Below are positions 44,447-54,369 of a stretch of 64,000 nucleotides of DNA, piece by piece. A program made the translations under genes and the position numbers. The stretch is from Nocardia vinacea (GTDB taxonomy: Bacteria > Actinomycetota > Actinomycetes > Mycobacteriales > Mycobacteriaceae), in NCBI RefSeq assembly GCF_035920345.1, contig NZ_CP109149.1:5146001-5210000 (forward strand), read 5' to 3'. Numbering within the stretch: position 1 is the stretch's first letter; each line of letters opens with the position of its first letter. The notes under the pieces were generated by a model, which saw nothing but the letters and a program-made list of their open reading frames with translations, made no database searches and was not told the DNA's origin.

Positions 44447-45316
44447 CTAGTCGAGCAATTGATCGTCGAGGATGTCGGTATCGGTGCCGACGGATCCCAC
44501 GCGCATCGCGACGGCGGTGACCAGGGCGTGCACCAGGGCGGTGAAGGCGGTCAGGGAGCGCAGGACGGTGAGCGAGCCGGTCCCGACATAGAAGGTCACA
44601 TCGGCGATGCGGGCCAGTGGGGAGGACGCGTCATCGGTGAGTGCGATGGTGATGGCGCCGCGGCGACGTGCCGATTCGACCGCACGCACGGTGTCGCTGC
44701 TGTAGCGCCGGATCGATACCGCGATGAGGGCGTCGCCGGGTTCGATATCACGTAGTTCGTCGGTCAGCACCCGGGCGGTCGCCCCGAGCTGGCGGACCCG
44801 GTGGCGCACCAGCTGCAGCTGGTACGTGGCGGCATAGGCGATCGCGAGACAGCGCCGCAGCCCGATGACGTGCACGGTCGAGGCATGCGCCAGCGTCTCG
44901 ACCGCCCGATCCCAGTCGCCGCGATCGATCCGCCCGAAGGTACGGGACATATTGTTGGTGTCGTATTCGGTTATCGCGGTGAAGAACTCGTCGTTCGAGC
45001 TCGGCGGTGGCGCGTCGGCGGGTCTACGCACCAGATACGCCTCGGCGGCGAGTTGTCTGCGGCAGAGTTCGACCAGGCCGGGATAGCCGGGCAGGCCCAG
45101 CATGGTCGCGAATCGCACCAGCGAGGAACGGTGCACGCCCGCGAGTTCGGCGCTCTGGCCGATGCTGCGGAATGCGGTTCCCTCCGGATCGTCCAATACC
45201 AGCCTGGCTATGCGCTGTTGGCCGTCGGCCAGTTCGGGAAGGCGCTGCTGCAGGAGGGCGCGCAGTTCCTGATAGGTGGTGGGAGCGCTGTCCCGCACGG
45301 TGAGCCTCGCGATCAT
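44447..45316 (-). CDS. MurR/RpiR family regulator with SIS domain
   Basis: A 289-residue regulator: N-terminal HTH_6 (FRSIGQSAELAGVHRSSLVRF) and a C-terminal SIS sugar-phosphate domain (ALIAVSIRRYSSDTVRAVES, IALTDDASSPLARIADVTFY). It should sense a sugar phosphate and control the downstream sugar-phosphate genes (HAD and GH65). A small palindrome GACGGTCCGTC (45352-45362) lies 36 nt upstream of the start and may be its operator. Confidence 0.85.
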   Translation of the reverse strand: MIARLTVRDSAPTTYQELRALLQQRLPELADGQQRIARLVLDDPEGTAFRSIGQSAELAGVHRSSLVRFATMLGLPGYPGLVELCRRQLAAEAYLVRRPADAPPPSSNDEFFTAITEYDTNNMSRTFGRIDRGDWDRAVETLAHASTVHVIGLRRCLAIAYAATYQLQLVRHRVRQLGATARVLTDELRDIEPGDALIAVSIRRYSSDTVRAVESARRRGAITIALTDDASSPLARIADVTFYVGTGSLTVLRSLTAFTALVHALVTAVAMRVGSVGTDTDILDDQLLD

Positions 45317-45421
45317 TCGGGGTACTCGAACGATAGGCCGTCACAATAACTGACGGTCCGTCTGGTTCTAGTGCCCCCGGGCAATCACGTTCAACCCACA
45401 GGTTTCTACCAGCTTTCGGGG

Positions 45422-45538
45422 CTATGCGAATGGGTCTCCTTGCTGTGAGGTCAGCTTCCGCATCCGGAGCCCGGACCACGGATCGTTGACCAGTGCATCG
45501 GTGAGGCCGTCGAAATTGTGCGCATGCTCGACCGTCAC
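45422..45538 (-). CDS. Candidate 38-residue small protein coupled to the TrbL-like gene
   Basis: A GTG at 45538 lies 2 nt after the TAG of the TrbL-like gene and opens a 38-codon frame (TVEHAHNFDGLTDALVNDPW in its first half) ending in TAG at 45422. The frame also opens from an ATG (45553) inside the upstream gene's end. The composition is protein-like and the spacing suggests translational coupling. No family recognised. Confidence 0.4.
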   Translation of the reverse strand: MTVEHAHNFDGLTDALVNDPWSGLRMRKLTSQQGDPFA

Positions 45539-45540
45539 GC

Positions 45541-47733
45541 CTACGAAGACCATGGGTTGGGTCCGCCATTCGGATCGAAGCTGTTGAAGTTGGCCAGTTG
45601 CCGGGTCGACCGCTGCAACGCCTGCAGAAGAATCGGGTCGTTCTGCTGGTGGTAATAGTTCGTGGCCGCTTGCTGGTGCTGGAGCGCCAGTTGCCGTCCG
45701 ATGTGTTGGCGAGTATCGCGCCCGGCGTCGCGCCATTCGTCCTGGGTGATGGTTCTGAGCTGATGTTCGTTGCTGTTCATGACCCGCTGCACGAACTGGT
45801 GATCTACGGCGTTCGGGTTCATCGGTGCAGTGGAGTGCCGCACGAAATTGTCCGCAGCGACCACGGCCTGCCCCGCGAATGCCGGCAGCGCGGCGACGCC
45901 TTGGTGGTTCTCCACCGCGTACCCCGCGGCGAGCGCCTTCTGTAAGGGCGCGAAGCCGTTCGGGTTGTAGTCTTTCATGCTGGCCTTCTGGACGGCCAAC
46001 GCGCGCTGGGCATCGATCGCCTGCTGATCGGTCGCACCCATCGCCAGCAGAATCGGAGCGATCATCGAGTCCGGGACCTTGCTGTCGCCCAGACCGTCCA
46101 GAACATTTCCGACACCGAGAGCGGACCTGATTCCGCCGTCTATTCCGTCCAATCGCCCGGCGGCCTTGACCCGCCAGTTCCCGCGGGCAGCGTGGTTGTA
46201 CTCCTGCAATTGCCGCACCATCGGCGAGACGGCGATGTTGTTGAGATCCATCCGCTTCTTCCTGCGCGACAGCGGGTTCAACGGGCCAACCGTGGCCCCG
46301 AGGAGCCACGCGGTCGCGGGTGACGCATTGATCGTGTTCAGCATGCCCATCCCGGACATCAGCCCGCCGTGCAGCGAACCGCCGGCCCGAGCATCACCCA
46401 TGCCGAGTGCCGATCCCCCGCCACCTCCACCTCCAGGGCGCGCTCCAGACCCCTGCACGGCGAGCGCGAACCGGTTGGCGATCCAGTCATTGCCCCGGTC
46501 GAGGCTGCGGCTCAGCCGTTTCAGCTGGGAGACGGCGACGATCTCGACGGTGCCCGCGATGACGATCACCGCCATGGTCTGTCCCTTCGCCTGTGCGAAC
46601 AGATTGCCCATGAACAACACGTAGATGCCGAGGAAGACGGTGTAGGCGGTCATTCGGCCCGCCGCGACAATGCCGTCGACGAGATTGCGGACCAGAAAGG
46701 TCTGCGTCGGTCCGTAGACGAATCCGCCTGCGGCGAAACCGAATATCGACATGAACCCGTGATAGATCGCGTCCAGTGCGGCCTTGATGACCCTGATGCC
46801 GAGCACCACCGCGAAGACCAACAGGATGCCGCCGCAGATCAACAGCATCAGACCGGTACCGACCTGACCCATGGTCGGATTCTGGGCCTTGGCGTAGGCG
46901 GCTGAATCACCGCAGCTCTGCATGCCCTTGCGAACCCGATCATCGTCGCCCGCGATCATCCCCGCGGACCAGGCCGACCGGCAGGCCGGTTGCTCGTCGA
47001 CCACATGCCCGAAATTCCACACCTGCACCGGGCGGCGGGCGAAGTTGTCCGCCAGATCGCGCTGCATGGTCGCCACCAGTTGGTTCGGATTCGGGTTGTT
47101 GTTGCCGTTCAGCCCGGCCGCCACCGAAATTCCCAAATCCCTACCCTGGGCGAGCAATCCGTCCGAGGACAGCACATCGCCGAGCGGCTCGGCCAGGAAT
47201 ACCGGACCGAGCACCGCGACACCGAGCATCGTGACGATCTGCAGCACCGCCTTGGCGTGATAGCCACGCAACCAGAACCAGGCGACGCAGAACGCGCCGA
47301 TCGTGGCGGCGGTGATCAGCAGCATCGGTGTCGCGATCTGACCGGTCAGCCGGTCGGCGACGCCGGTCAATGCCGAGCCGAACATATTGAGCCACTGGAA
47401 GCTCAGCGCATTGCCGATCAACCAGATCGCGGTCGTCACGATGGCGATATAGCCGATGAATTCGAAGCCGAGGATCGCCCAGAGGATCGTCGAGCCCGGG
47501 TTCAGCACCCCGCCGTGGTCGGTCGCGAAGGCATAGTTCGCCAGCGGCACCCCGGACGAATCGCGGATATGCATCCAGCTGAGGCCGTCGATTTCGGAGA
47601 CACTGCTGCCGGTCGCCGCGGACAGGTACTGCGCATTGGCCACCGCGCCGACGAGTCCGGGAAAGACAAATAGGACGAAGATCACGGCCAGCACCCAGCC
47701 GACGCGTCGCCGCCAACGAATTACAGGGGACAT
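45541..47733 (-). CDS. Large polytopic membrane protein, TrbL/VirB6-like
   Basis: About 730 residues. The first ~430 hold eight or so membrane segments with a large outer loop rich in Asn and with three Cys (NGNNNPNPNQ; PACRSAW; MQSCGDS). A linker GARPGGGGGGGSALG follows, then a ~280-residue soluble Gln-rich tail ending HQQNDPILLQALQ. The layout and segments such as IGYIAIVTTAIWLIGNALSF and IRVIKAALDAIYHGFM resemble TrbL/VirB6-type channel proteins of conjugation systems. No other transfer gene is near, so it is an orphan. ATG 47733 is chosen, placing the first membrane helix at residue 9. Function unproven. Confidence 0.6.
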   Translation of the reverse strand: MSPVIRWRRRVGWVLAVIFVLFVFPGLVGAVANAQYLSAATGSSVSEIDGLSWMHIRDSSGVPLANYAFATDHGGVLNPGSTILWAILGFEFIGYIAIVTTAIWLIGNALSFQWLNMFGSALTGVADRLTGQIATPMLLITAATIGAFCVAWFWLRGYHAKAVLQIVTMLGVAVLGPVFLAEPLGDVLSSDGLLAQGRDLGISVAAGLNGNNNPNPNQLVATMQRDLADNFARRPVQVWNFGHVVDEQPACRSAWSAGMIAGDDDRVRKGMQSCGDSAAYAKAQNPTMGQVGTGLMLLICGGILLVFAVVLGIRVIKAALDAIYHGFMSIFGFAAGGFVYGPTQTFLVRNLVDGIVAAGRMTAYTVFLGIYVLFMGNLFAQAKGQTMAVIVIAGTVEIVAVSQLKRLSRSLDRGNDWIANRFALAVQGSGARPGGGGGGGSALGMGDARAGGSLHGGLMSGMGMLNTINASPATAWLLGATVGPLNPLSRRKKRMDLNNIAVSPMVRQLQEYNHAARGNWRVKAAGRLDGIDGGIRSALGVGNVLDGLGDSKVPDSMIAPILLAMGATDQQAIDAQRALAVQKASMKDYNPNGFAPLQKALAAGYAVENHQGVAALPAFAGQAVVAADNFVRHSTAPMNPNAVDHQFVQRVMNSNEHQLRTITQDEWRDAGRDTRQHIGRQLALQHQQAATNYYHQQNDPILLQALQRSTRQLANFNSFDPNGGPNPWSS

Positions 47734-48055
47734 GACGGGGCGCGGACAGCACCCCTTCGGATCCTCGGATCCCCACCTCGGCCGGACCGGCCGCCTCTTC
47801 GACCGTCTGGCCACACCCCTCAGCATGACGCAACTATTGTTGCGTGACAACACCTTTAGGAAACTAATTGTTCACCAAGTGTCCATTTCCTACTGACGCG
47901 CGCCGCGCGCACGATTCACTCGCCACGACCACCGCGGGGCATGAGTCAGGGTCGGGAAATGACCTGGGCGGCCCGCGCGCCGATCCCCCGAAAGCGCCCC
48001 GACCAGCGGGTATCTCTAGGCACGACGCTCACGAACTCAGTAGGGAACAGATAGC

Positions 48056-48295
48056 GTGACATCATCCGAGATCGTCTCGACTCCAGTTCCACAGGCACCC
48101 AAGGGGTTTCCGCTCCTGGGCACGCGTTGCCGCTGATGCGGGATCCGCTGGGATTCCTCGCATCGCTGCCGTCGGGTGGCGACGGCGTGGTGCGGGTGTA
48201 GCTCGGCCCGTTCGGTGCGGTGCTGGTGCGCGATCCGGGATTGACCCAACAGGTGTTGCGCGACGACCTGAGGGTTCGATTTCGACGCCTGGATC
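48056..48295 (+). pseudogene. Broken cytochrome P450, N-terminal fragment
   Basis: From GTG 48056 (AGGGA upstream) the frame reads like a P450 N-terminus (PVPQAPKGFPLLG). It then loses one base near 48119 (CTGGG-CACGCG), continues in the next frame as HALPLMRDPLGFLASLP, meets an in-frame TAG at 48199 where CAG (Gln) is expected, and goes on as LGPFGAVLVRDPGLTQQVL before running out near 48275. The rest of a P450 is missing, so the gene is dead. Confidence 0.75.
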
Positions 48296-48308
48296 CTATG
48301 GGCGCGTC

Positions 48309-48348
48309 GACACTGCTCCCGCTAGTGGGAGATAGCGGGAGCAGTGTC
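48309..48348. terminator. Perfect 16-bp hairpin near the FAD monooxygenase 3' end
   Basis: Arms 48309-48324 and 48333-48348 are perfectly complementary around an 8-nt loop. It lies 30 nt beyond the stop of the minus-strand monooxygenase gene and just after the broken P450. No T tract follows, but the stem is strong enough for termination or 3'-end protection. Confidence 0.6.
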
Positions 48349-48377
48349 AGTTCATCTCGCTCTACAGCTACCGATCA

Positions 48378-49943
48378 TCAGGGCTGATCGGCGACGGCAA
48401 CGGACGTTTTCAGGGGTGCGCCGAACCAGTCGGAGAGCGCTGCGCGCAGCGCGGGCTCGGCGGTGTCGGTCGGCTCGTCGATGGTTGCGGCCCAGGCGAC
48501 GTAAGCGTCCGGGCGGATCAGCAGAGCGTCGGCCGGCCGGTGATCGGTTTCGGCGGTGTGGATTTCGACGCGATGCTGCCAGTCTCGGGCTATCTCACGA
48601 AGCTCCGGTCGGTCGGCGAGGACGAGCAGGATCGGTCGTGCGGTGTGCATGAGTTCCGCGACGCTGGTTTCGCCTCGGTCGGTGTGCAGGGTGAGATCGG
48701 GTGCGAAGGTGCCGGTCAACGGGTGCTCGTTGGGATTGGGTAGCGGGTAGCGGATGTCCGTGCCCGCGATCAGGGCGCCCACGCGGCGCAATGGCTGCTC
48801 GTCGAGCAGCAGTTCCTGGAAGACCTTTCGAAGTGCTTCGGCGGCCGGATCTTGTCCGCGCCGCAGTGCCACCTGGGCCCGTGTATGTAGCAGTGTCCGC
48901 GCGCCGGCCAGGTGGCGTTCGTCGTGATAGGTGTCCAGCAGACCGTCCGGCGCCCAGCCCTCGATGTCGGCGGCCAGTTTCCAGGCCAGGTTGACCGTGT
49001 CGAGCATGCCCGCATTGATCGCCACACCCGTGGCGGGGAACAGGTGGGCCGCATCGCCGGCCAGCAGGATCCGCCCGGCGCGGTACCGTTCGGCCAGCCG
49101 ATCCTTGAAGGTGAAGCGCGACAGCCGAATCGGTTCTCCGAGTGGTAGATCCGCGCCGAGCACCCGGCGGACGCTGTCCTGGAACTCGGCCAGGGTCATC
49201 GGTTCATCGTCGTCGTATTCGGTGGACTCGTCTTCGGTGGTGAAGAGCCCGAGCAGTTCGGGAGTGGTCGACCCGTTCGCGAACATACCGCGGTCTGTTT
49301 GCGTGAATCCCGCACGTATCCTGCCGAACCCCGGGACATCGAGGTCGCCGTTGTCGAGCACGGTCACCGAATCGTGCACGGTGACCTGGACCAGCCGATT
49401 GACCTCCGGATAGGTGGTGCCGGGGAATGCGATGCCCGCCATATCGCGGATCCGGCTGCGCCCGCCGTCGCAGCCCACCAGGTATCGGGCGGTCACTCGG
49501 TACGGCCCGTCCGGCCCGTGCACGTCCGCGGTCACCGTGGCGTCGTCCTGGCTCACCCCCACCACCTCGTGTCCGCGGTGGATGTCGACGCCCAGTTCAG
49601 TGACCCGTTCGGCGAGCACACGCTCCAGCCGCTGCTGTGGGAGCGGCAGCGCGTGCAGCGGGGGATCCGGCAGGCGCGTCAAGTCCACGTGCACACCGCC
49701 GAACGGGAAGCGCGGAGCCGGAATGGGGTCGGTGTTGGCCGCTTCACAGCGTTCCAGCAGGCCGCGGTAGCGCAGCAGTTCCAGGATCCGCCCGCCGATA
49801 CCACCGGCCTTCGGGATGTCTCGGGGTTGCGCCTTCCGCTCCAACACCAGCGGTCGCACACCGCTCAGCCGCAGCTCGGCGGCCAGCATCAACCCGGTCG
49901 GGCCCGCACCCACGATGATCACATCGGTGTCGGTCACATGCAT
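48378..49943 (-). CDS. FAD-dependent aromatic-ring hydroxylase-type monooxygenase
   Basis: A protein of about 521 residues of the FAD_binding_3 class. It has GAGPTGL at the N-terminus (FAD), the CDGGRSRIR (DG) motif binding FAD/NADPH, and GDAAHLFPATGVAINAGMLD (GD motif). A thioredoxin-like C-terminal domain is also visible. Related enzymes hydroxylate phenols or inactivate rifampicin or tetracycline-type drugs; the substrate is not decidable. ATG 49943 is chosen since GGAAG lies 7 nt upstream; ATG 49958 is the alternative. The hairpin at 48309-48348 lies downstream. Confidence 0.87.
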   Translation of the reverse strand: MHVTDTDVIIVGAGPTGLMLAAELRLSGVRPLVLERKAQPRDIPKAGGIGGRILELLRYRGLLERCEAANTDPIPAPRFPFGGVHVDLTRLPDPPLHALPLPQQRLERVLAERVTELGVDIHRGHEVVGVSQDDATVTADVHGPDGPYRVTARYLVGCDGGRSRIRDMAGIAFPGTTYPEVNRLVQVTVHDSVTVLDNGDLDVPGFGRIRAGFTQTDRGMFANGSTTPELLGLFTTEDESTEYDDDEPMTLAEFQDSVRRVLGADLPLGEPIRLSRFTFKDRLAERYRAGRILLAGDAAHLFPATGVAINAGMLDTVNLAWKLAADIEGWAPDGLLDTYHDERHLAGARTLLHTRAQVALRRGQDPAAEALRKVFQELLLDEQPLRRVGALIAGTDIRYPLPNPNEHPLTGTFAPDLTLHTDRGETSVAELMHTARPILLVLADRPELREIARDWQHRVEIHTAETDHRPADALLIRPDAYVAWAATIDEPTDTAEPALRAALSDWFGAPLKTSVAVADQP

Positions 49944-50071
49944 TCGGTTACTTCCCATCTCACACAGGTTCTGGCCTCGGCCAGCGATTCTGCAGCACGA
50001 CCCGGGTCTTGCCGCAATCCCCCGGATGCGTTATATGTTGAGAAGGGAAATGAGTGGGTGCGCCCCGTTTC

Positions 50072-51172
50072 CTAATCGCGGGGGTTTTTGAACCGACCGG
50101 CGAATCCGCGCAGCGGGAGGTCCGCACTGGTCAGCAGTCCCGGCGGGGCGGCGACAACGGACGCGATCGCGTTGAGTGCGGGCAATCCGGTGACGGTCAT
50201 GCCGATCGACGCGAAGTTGTCCGGATCGGAGAGGTCGACGCCGGGCTTCGGGAGAATCATGTGCTTGTTGTAAATGCACGGATCGCCCTTGATCCGAGTT
50301 ATGTAGCAGCCCTTGATATTCCAACTCGGGTCGGTGTACGGGGTCATCTGCCACTCCAGATGCGTCTCGATCCTCGGAACGCCGTCGACCATGCCCTGGT
50401 ACTTGATGTGATTACCCCCGAGCGACCCCTTCGGGAGCCGGTACCAGCCCAGGTCGACATCCTTGGTGCAGGCGCCGAGTTCATAGGTGAACTTCACCTC
50501 GTCGAGTTCCAGACCGAAGCAGTCGGCCATCATCAGCACGCTGTCGGCGAAGACGCTGGTGTATTTCTCCAGCTTGCCGGGGATGCTCGGGTCGTCGACA
50601 GGTGACCCGTAGCCGACCTCGATCCAGGTCTCCTTCGAGTGGTGGCACGACACGTCGACGGATTCGAGGGTGATGATGTTCTCGATCTCGGCGACGTCGG
50701 CGGAACACACCACACCGAGGATCTGGTTCAGGCCCGGGTTCATGCCGGTGCCGTAGAAGGTCGAGCCACCCTTCGCACACGCCTCGCTCAGGAGCGAGGT
50801 CACCGGCTTACCCGACGGATGCGGGTGGTTGGTGTCGCGATGCCAACCGGTGATCCAGTCCGCGGTGGTGACGATGTCGATGCCCGCTTCGAGCACCTTG
50901 ACATAGAGATCCTCGTCGGGGAATACGCCGTGGAAGGTGAGCACATCGGGTGCGGCGGCGATGATCTCGTCGACCGAGCCGGTCGCGATGACGCCGTTCG
51001 GCGCCAGACCGGCGATCTCGCCGGCGTCGCGGCCGATCTTCTCCGGTGTGTAGCAATGCAATCCGACGAGTTCGAGATCCGGATGGTTGCCGATTCGTTT
51101 GATCATCTCGGTTCCGACATTGCCGGTGGCGACTTGGAACACCCGGATCGGCGCTTTGGTTGGTGCGTTCAT
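50072..51172 (-). CDS. NAD(P)-binding dihydrodipicolinate reductase-like protein
   Basis: A 366-residue protein with an N-terminal Rossmann domain (RVFQVATGNVGTEMIKRI) and the DapB-related layout of amine dehydrogenase-like proteins (VTTADWITGWHRDTNHPH, YGTGMNPGLNQILG). It is not the lysine-pathway enzyme; relatives in actinomycetes sit in steroid or xenobiotic clusters. Its start overlaps the stop of the Rieske oxygenase gene (ATGA), so the two act together, perhaps reducing or hydrolysing the oxygenase product. Confidence 0.78.
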   Translation of the reverse strand: MNAPTKAPIRVFQVATGNVGTEMIKRIGNHPDLELVGLHCYTPEKIGRDAGEIAGLAPNGVIATGSVDEIIAAAPDVLTFHGVFPDEDLYVKVLEAGIDIVTTADWITGWHRDTNHPHPSGKPVTSLLSEACAKGGSTFYGTGMNPGLNQILGVVCSADVAEIENIITLESVDVSCHHSKETWIEVGYGSPVDDPSIPGKLEKYTSVFADSVLMMADCFGLELDEVKFTYELGACTKDVDLGWYRLPKGSLGGNHIKYQGMVDGVPRIETHLEWQMTPYTDPSWNIKGCYITRIKGDPCIYNKHMILPKPGVDLSDPDNFASIGMTVTGLPALNAIASVVAAPPGLLTSADLPLRGFAGRFKNPRD

Positions 51173-52185
51173 TGATGCCTGCTTTTCTGGATGCGTTGAT
51201 CGTGCGTCGGGATCGGGTAGAACTGCTCGGCCCAGGTGCGGATGGCGGTGAAGCCCTCGTACTCACTTCCGGACAGTGCCGGTGGATCCGAGTAGCGCTG
51301 GTGCTGCCAGATATTGACGTCCTGGGTGAACTGGCGAATGACCTCTTGGGCGAACGCCTGAGCTCTCTGCTCGGCCTTCGCCGGATCAGAGCTGGACCGA
51401 CGGCCGATGTACACGCCGAAACGAACATCGCAGGTGCTGTCGTCGACCGGGGTGACCGCCGTAATGGTCCGGTTGTCCACCATGCCCCAACTCTTGGTCA
51501 CCGCGACGCCCAGTCCGCCGTTGATCGCCTCGACGCCACTGTTGACATCCTCGATGGACTGCCCGTCGTCGCCTTCGAAGGTGATGGTGAAGTCGACGTA
51601 GGACACCGGTTCGTCGAAGTCGTGCCGAGTGAATACCGGCACGATCGGCGTCTGGTGCACGAACTTGAAATGTGCGAAGTCGACACCGTTTTCGAGCACG
51701 TACTGCGGATGAAGTTCCAGTCGCTCACGGAACAGAGTGGCCTGCGGGTAGTAGTCGGCCGAGCTGCTGTCGTCGCCGAATCCGGTGAATACGTCGGGCA
51801 CTTCGAAGAAGGGCGAGCGGCCGTCGACGTCGTGCCAGATGTAGACCGATTCGTTGCGCTCGACGACCGGGTGGGTGCGGATGCGCCTACCCCGGTTGGG
51901 ATGTTTCTCGTACGGAATGCAGACGTTGCGGCCCTCGTGGTCCCACTGCCAGCCATGAAAGGGGCATTCGATGACATCGCCCTCGACATGGCCGCCGAAT
52001 CCGAGATGAGCGCCCAGGTGCTCGCAGTACGCATCCATCACCGTCAGCAGGCCCGACTGCGCCCGCCATGCCACCAACTCCCGGCCGAAGTACGTCATCC
52101 GGTGGACCGCGCCGACGCCGATCTCGGCCGACCACGCGACTTGGAACCATCCCGTTGGCTTCATCGATAGCGGCGGTTTCGCCAT
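51169..52185 (-). CDS. Rieske non-heme iron oxygenase, KshA-like
   Basis: A 338-residue oxygenase. The Rieske [2Fe-2S] ligands are Cys54, His56, Cys74 and His77 (CEHLGAHLG and CPFHGW). The mononuclear iron site is Asp169, His172 and His177 (NGVDFAHFKFVH). Size and motifs resemble KshA and related steroid or alicyclic ring hydroxylases, which need a separate reductase. Transcription should start near the double operator at 52213-52253, under the divergent TetR. Confidence 0.9.
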   Translation of the reverse strand: MAKPPLSMKPTGWFQVAWSAEIGVGAVHRMTYFGRELVAWRAQSGLLTVMDAYCEHLGAHLGFGGHVEGDVIECPFHGWQWDHEGRNVCIPYEKHPNRGRRIRTHPVVERNESVYIWHDVDGRSPFFEVPDVFTGFGDDSSSADYYPQATLFRERLELHPQYVLENGVDFAHFKFVHQTPIVPVFTRHDFDEPVSYVDFTITFEGDDGQSIEDVNSGVEAINGGLGVAVTKSWGMVDNRTITAVTPVDDSTCDVRFGVYIGRRSSSDPAKAEQRAQAFAQEVIRQFTQDVNIWQHQRYSDPPALSGSEYEGFTAIRTWAEQFYPIPTHDQRIQKSRHQ

Positions 52186-52212
52186 CTCGCGTCCTCTCCT
52201 GCAGCGCCCGAA

Positions 52213-52253
52213 TCACAGTGCCTGCTGTGAAATTATCACAGTGGGTACTGTGA
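52213..52253. promoter_or_regulatory. Two copies of a TetR-type operator
   Basis: TCACAG-6-CTGTGA at 52213-52230 and again at 52236-52253, exactly 23 bp apart. The second copy is longer (TCACAGT/ACTGTGA). They fill the gap between the Rieske gene and the TetR gene. Confidence 0.8.
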
Positions 52254-52326
52254 AACTATGAAAAGCGGCTCGGCGGGGAGAGATTCGAATGCGGCTCGGT
52301 GCGCTCCACCAGCTAACATCTGGAAA

Positions 52327-52962
52327 GTGACCGACCGGGACGCCTCTGAGCGACGCACGAATCGCCGCGGCGATGCCACCCGGGAGAACATGCTGAAAGC
52401 GGCGGTGAAATCGCTGGCCACCGGCGATCCGGGGGCCGTGTCGGCCAGCAAGATCGCCCGCGAGATCGGCGCCACCTGGGGTGCGGTCAAATATCAGTTC
52501 GGCGATAACGACGGACTCTGGGCCGCCGTGCTGCACTACACGGCCGAGCGGCGAGCTGACATGCTCACCTTCACCGACACCGCGGCCCCGCTTCGCCAGC
52601 GCGTCGCCGGCATCATCGACACCCTCTACGCGGGACTCACCTCCCCCGACTCCCGGGCGATCGAGAACCTACGTGCCGCATTGCCGCGCGACCACACCGA
52701 ACTCGAACAGCTCTACCCCCGCACCGCCGCCGAACTCGCATCCTGGGGCCAGGGTTGGCTCGAGACGTGCCAAAACGCCTTCGCAGGCCTCGGCGTGGAC
52801 CCTGCGCGCGTAGAGGAGATCGCAGCGCTCATCCCAGGCGCCATGCGCGGCATCAACTCCGAACGCCAACTCGGCACCTACTCAGACCTCGACAAGGCCC
52901 GGCGCGGACTGACCAACGCCATCGTCGCCTACCTCGAAGATTCGGGCCGATCGACGGTTTGA
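52327..52962 (+). CDS. TetR family regulator of the Rieske operon
   Basis: About 211 residues with an N-terminal HTH (VSASKIAREIGATWGAVKYQF) and a TetR C-terminal domain. The frame opens at ATG 52258, but that start would lie only 4 nt from the operator, where the promoter should be. GTG 52327 with a GGAA site 4 nt upstream is more likely. It is divergent from the Rieske/reductase operon and probably represses it through the two palindromes. Confidence 0.85.
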   Translation: MTDRDASERRTNRRGDATRENMLKAAVKSLATGDPGAVSASKIAREIGATWGAVKYQFGDNDGLWAAVLHYTAERRADMLTFTDTAAPLRQRVAGIIDTLYAGLTSPDSRAIENLRAALPRDHTELEQLYPRTAAELASWGQGWLETCQNAFAGLGVDPARVEEIAALIPGAMRGINSERQLGTYSDLDKARRGLTNAIVAYLEDSGRSTV

Positions 52963-53026
52963 TCGATCACCCGAGCCGGATCGGGAGTCTGGCCACGGTT
53001 GCCGATGCGCGCTCTAGCACCAACGA

Positions 53027-53062
53027 AAAACGGCCCGGAACATTTCTGTTCCGGGCCGTTTT
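53027..53062. terminator. Intrinsic terminator between tetR and the tRNA gene
   Basis: A perfect 16-bp stem (53027-53042 with 53047-53062) with loop TTTC. On the minus strand it is followed by a T run (complement of 53026-53030), so it ends the tRNA transcript; on the plus strand it can end the tetR transcript. Confidence 0.85.
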
Positions 53063-53068
53063 CCCTTG

Positions 53069-53142
53069 TAGCGGGGACAGGATTTGAACCTGCGACCTCT
53101 GGGTTATGAGCCCAGCGAGCTACCGAGCTGCTCCACCCCGCG
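53069..53142 (-). tRNA. Initiator tRNA-fMet (anticodon CAU)
   Basis: The minus strand folds as a complete cloverleaf: acceptor strand CGCGGGG, D arm with AGCTCGGTAGCT, anticodon loop CTCATAA and T arm AGGTTCAAATCCT. Two features mark it as the initiator: three consecutive G-C pairs at the bottom of the anticodon stem (GGG/CCC) and an unpaired 1-72 position (C1 against U72). CCA is not encoded. A -10/-35 promoter lies at 53155-53184. Confidence 0.95.
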
Positions 53143-54261
<1,119 letters not shown>

Positions 54262-54318
54262 CGTAAGAATCCGACGTCACTCGGCAACGGCGCCGAGATC
54301 GGCGTCGGCTCGACGTCG

Positions 54319-54365
54319 ATGAGAACGGCCCCGCCACCCGAAACGGGTGACGGGGCCGTTCTCAT
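54319..54365. terminator. Strong bidirectional terminator between rpf and UPF0182 genes
   Basis: Fifteen perfect base pairs (54319-54333 with 54351-54365), one mismatch, then six more (54335-54340 with 54344-54349) around an AAA loop. It lies between convergent genes. Confidence 0.85.
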
Positions 54366-54369
54366 CGGA

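Noticed and set aside
45422..48377. Integrative conjugative element
   Set aside because: Only a single TrbL-like gene is present; no integrase, relaxase, VirB4-type ATPase or attachment repeats were seen.
50050..50091. 13-codon plus-strand ORF with a good ribosome site
   Set aside because: It overlaps the end of the reductase-like gene in antisense, has no partner gene downstream, and may be chance despite the AGAAGGGA site.
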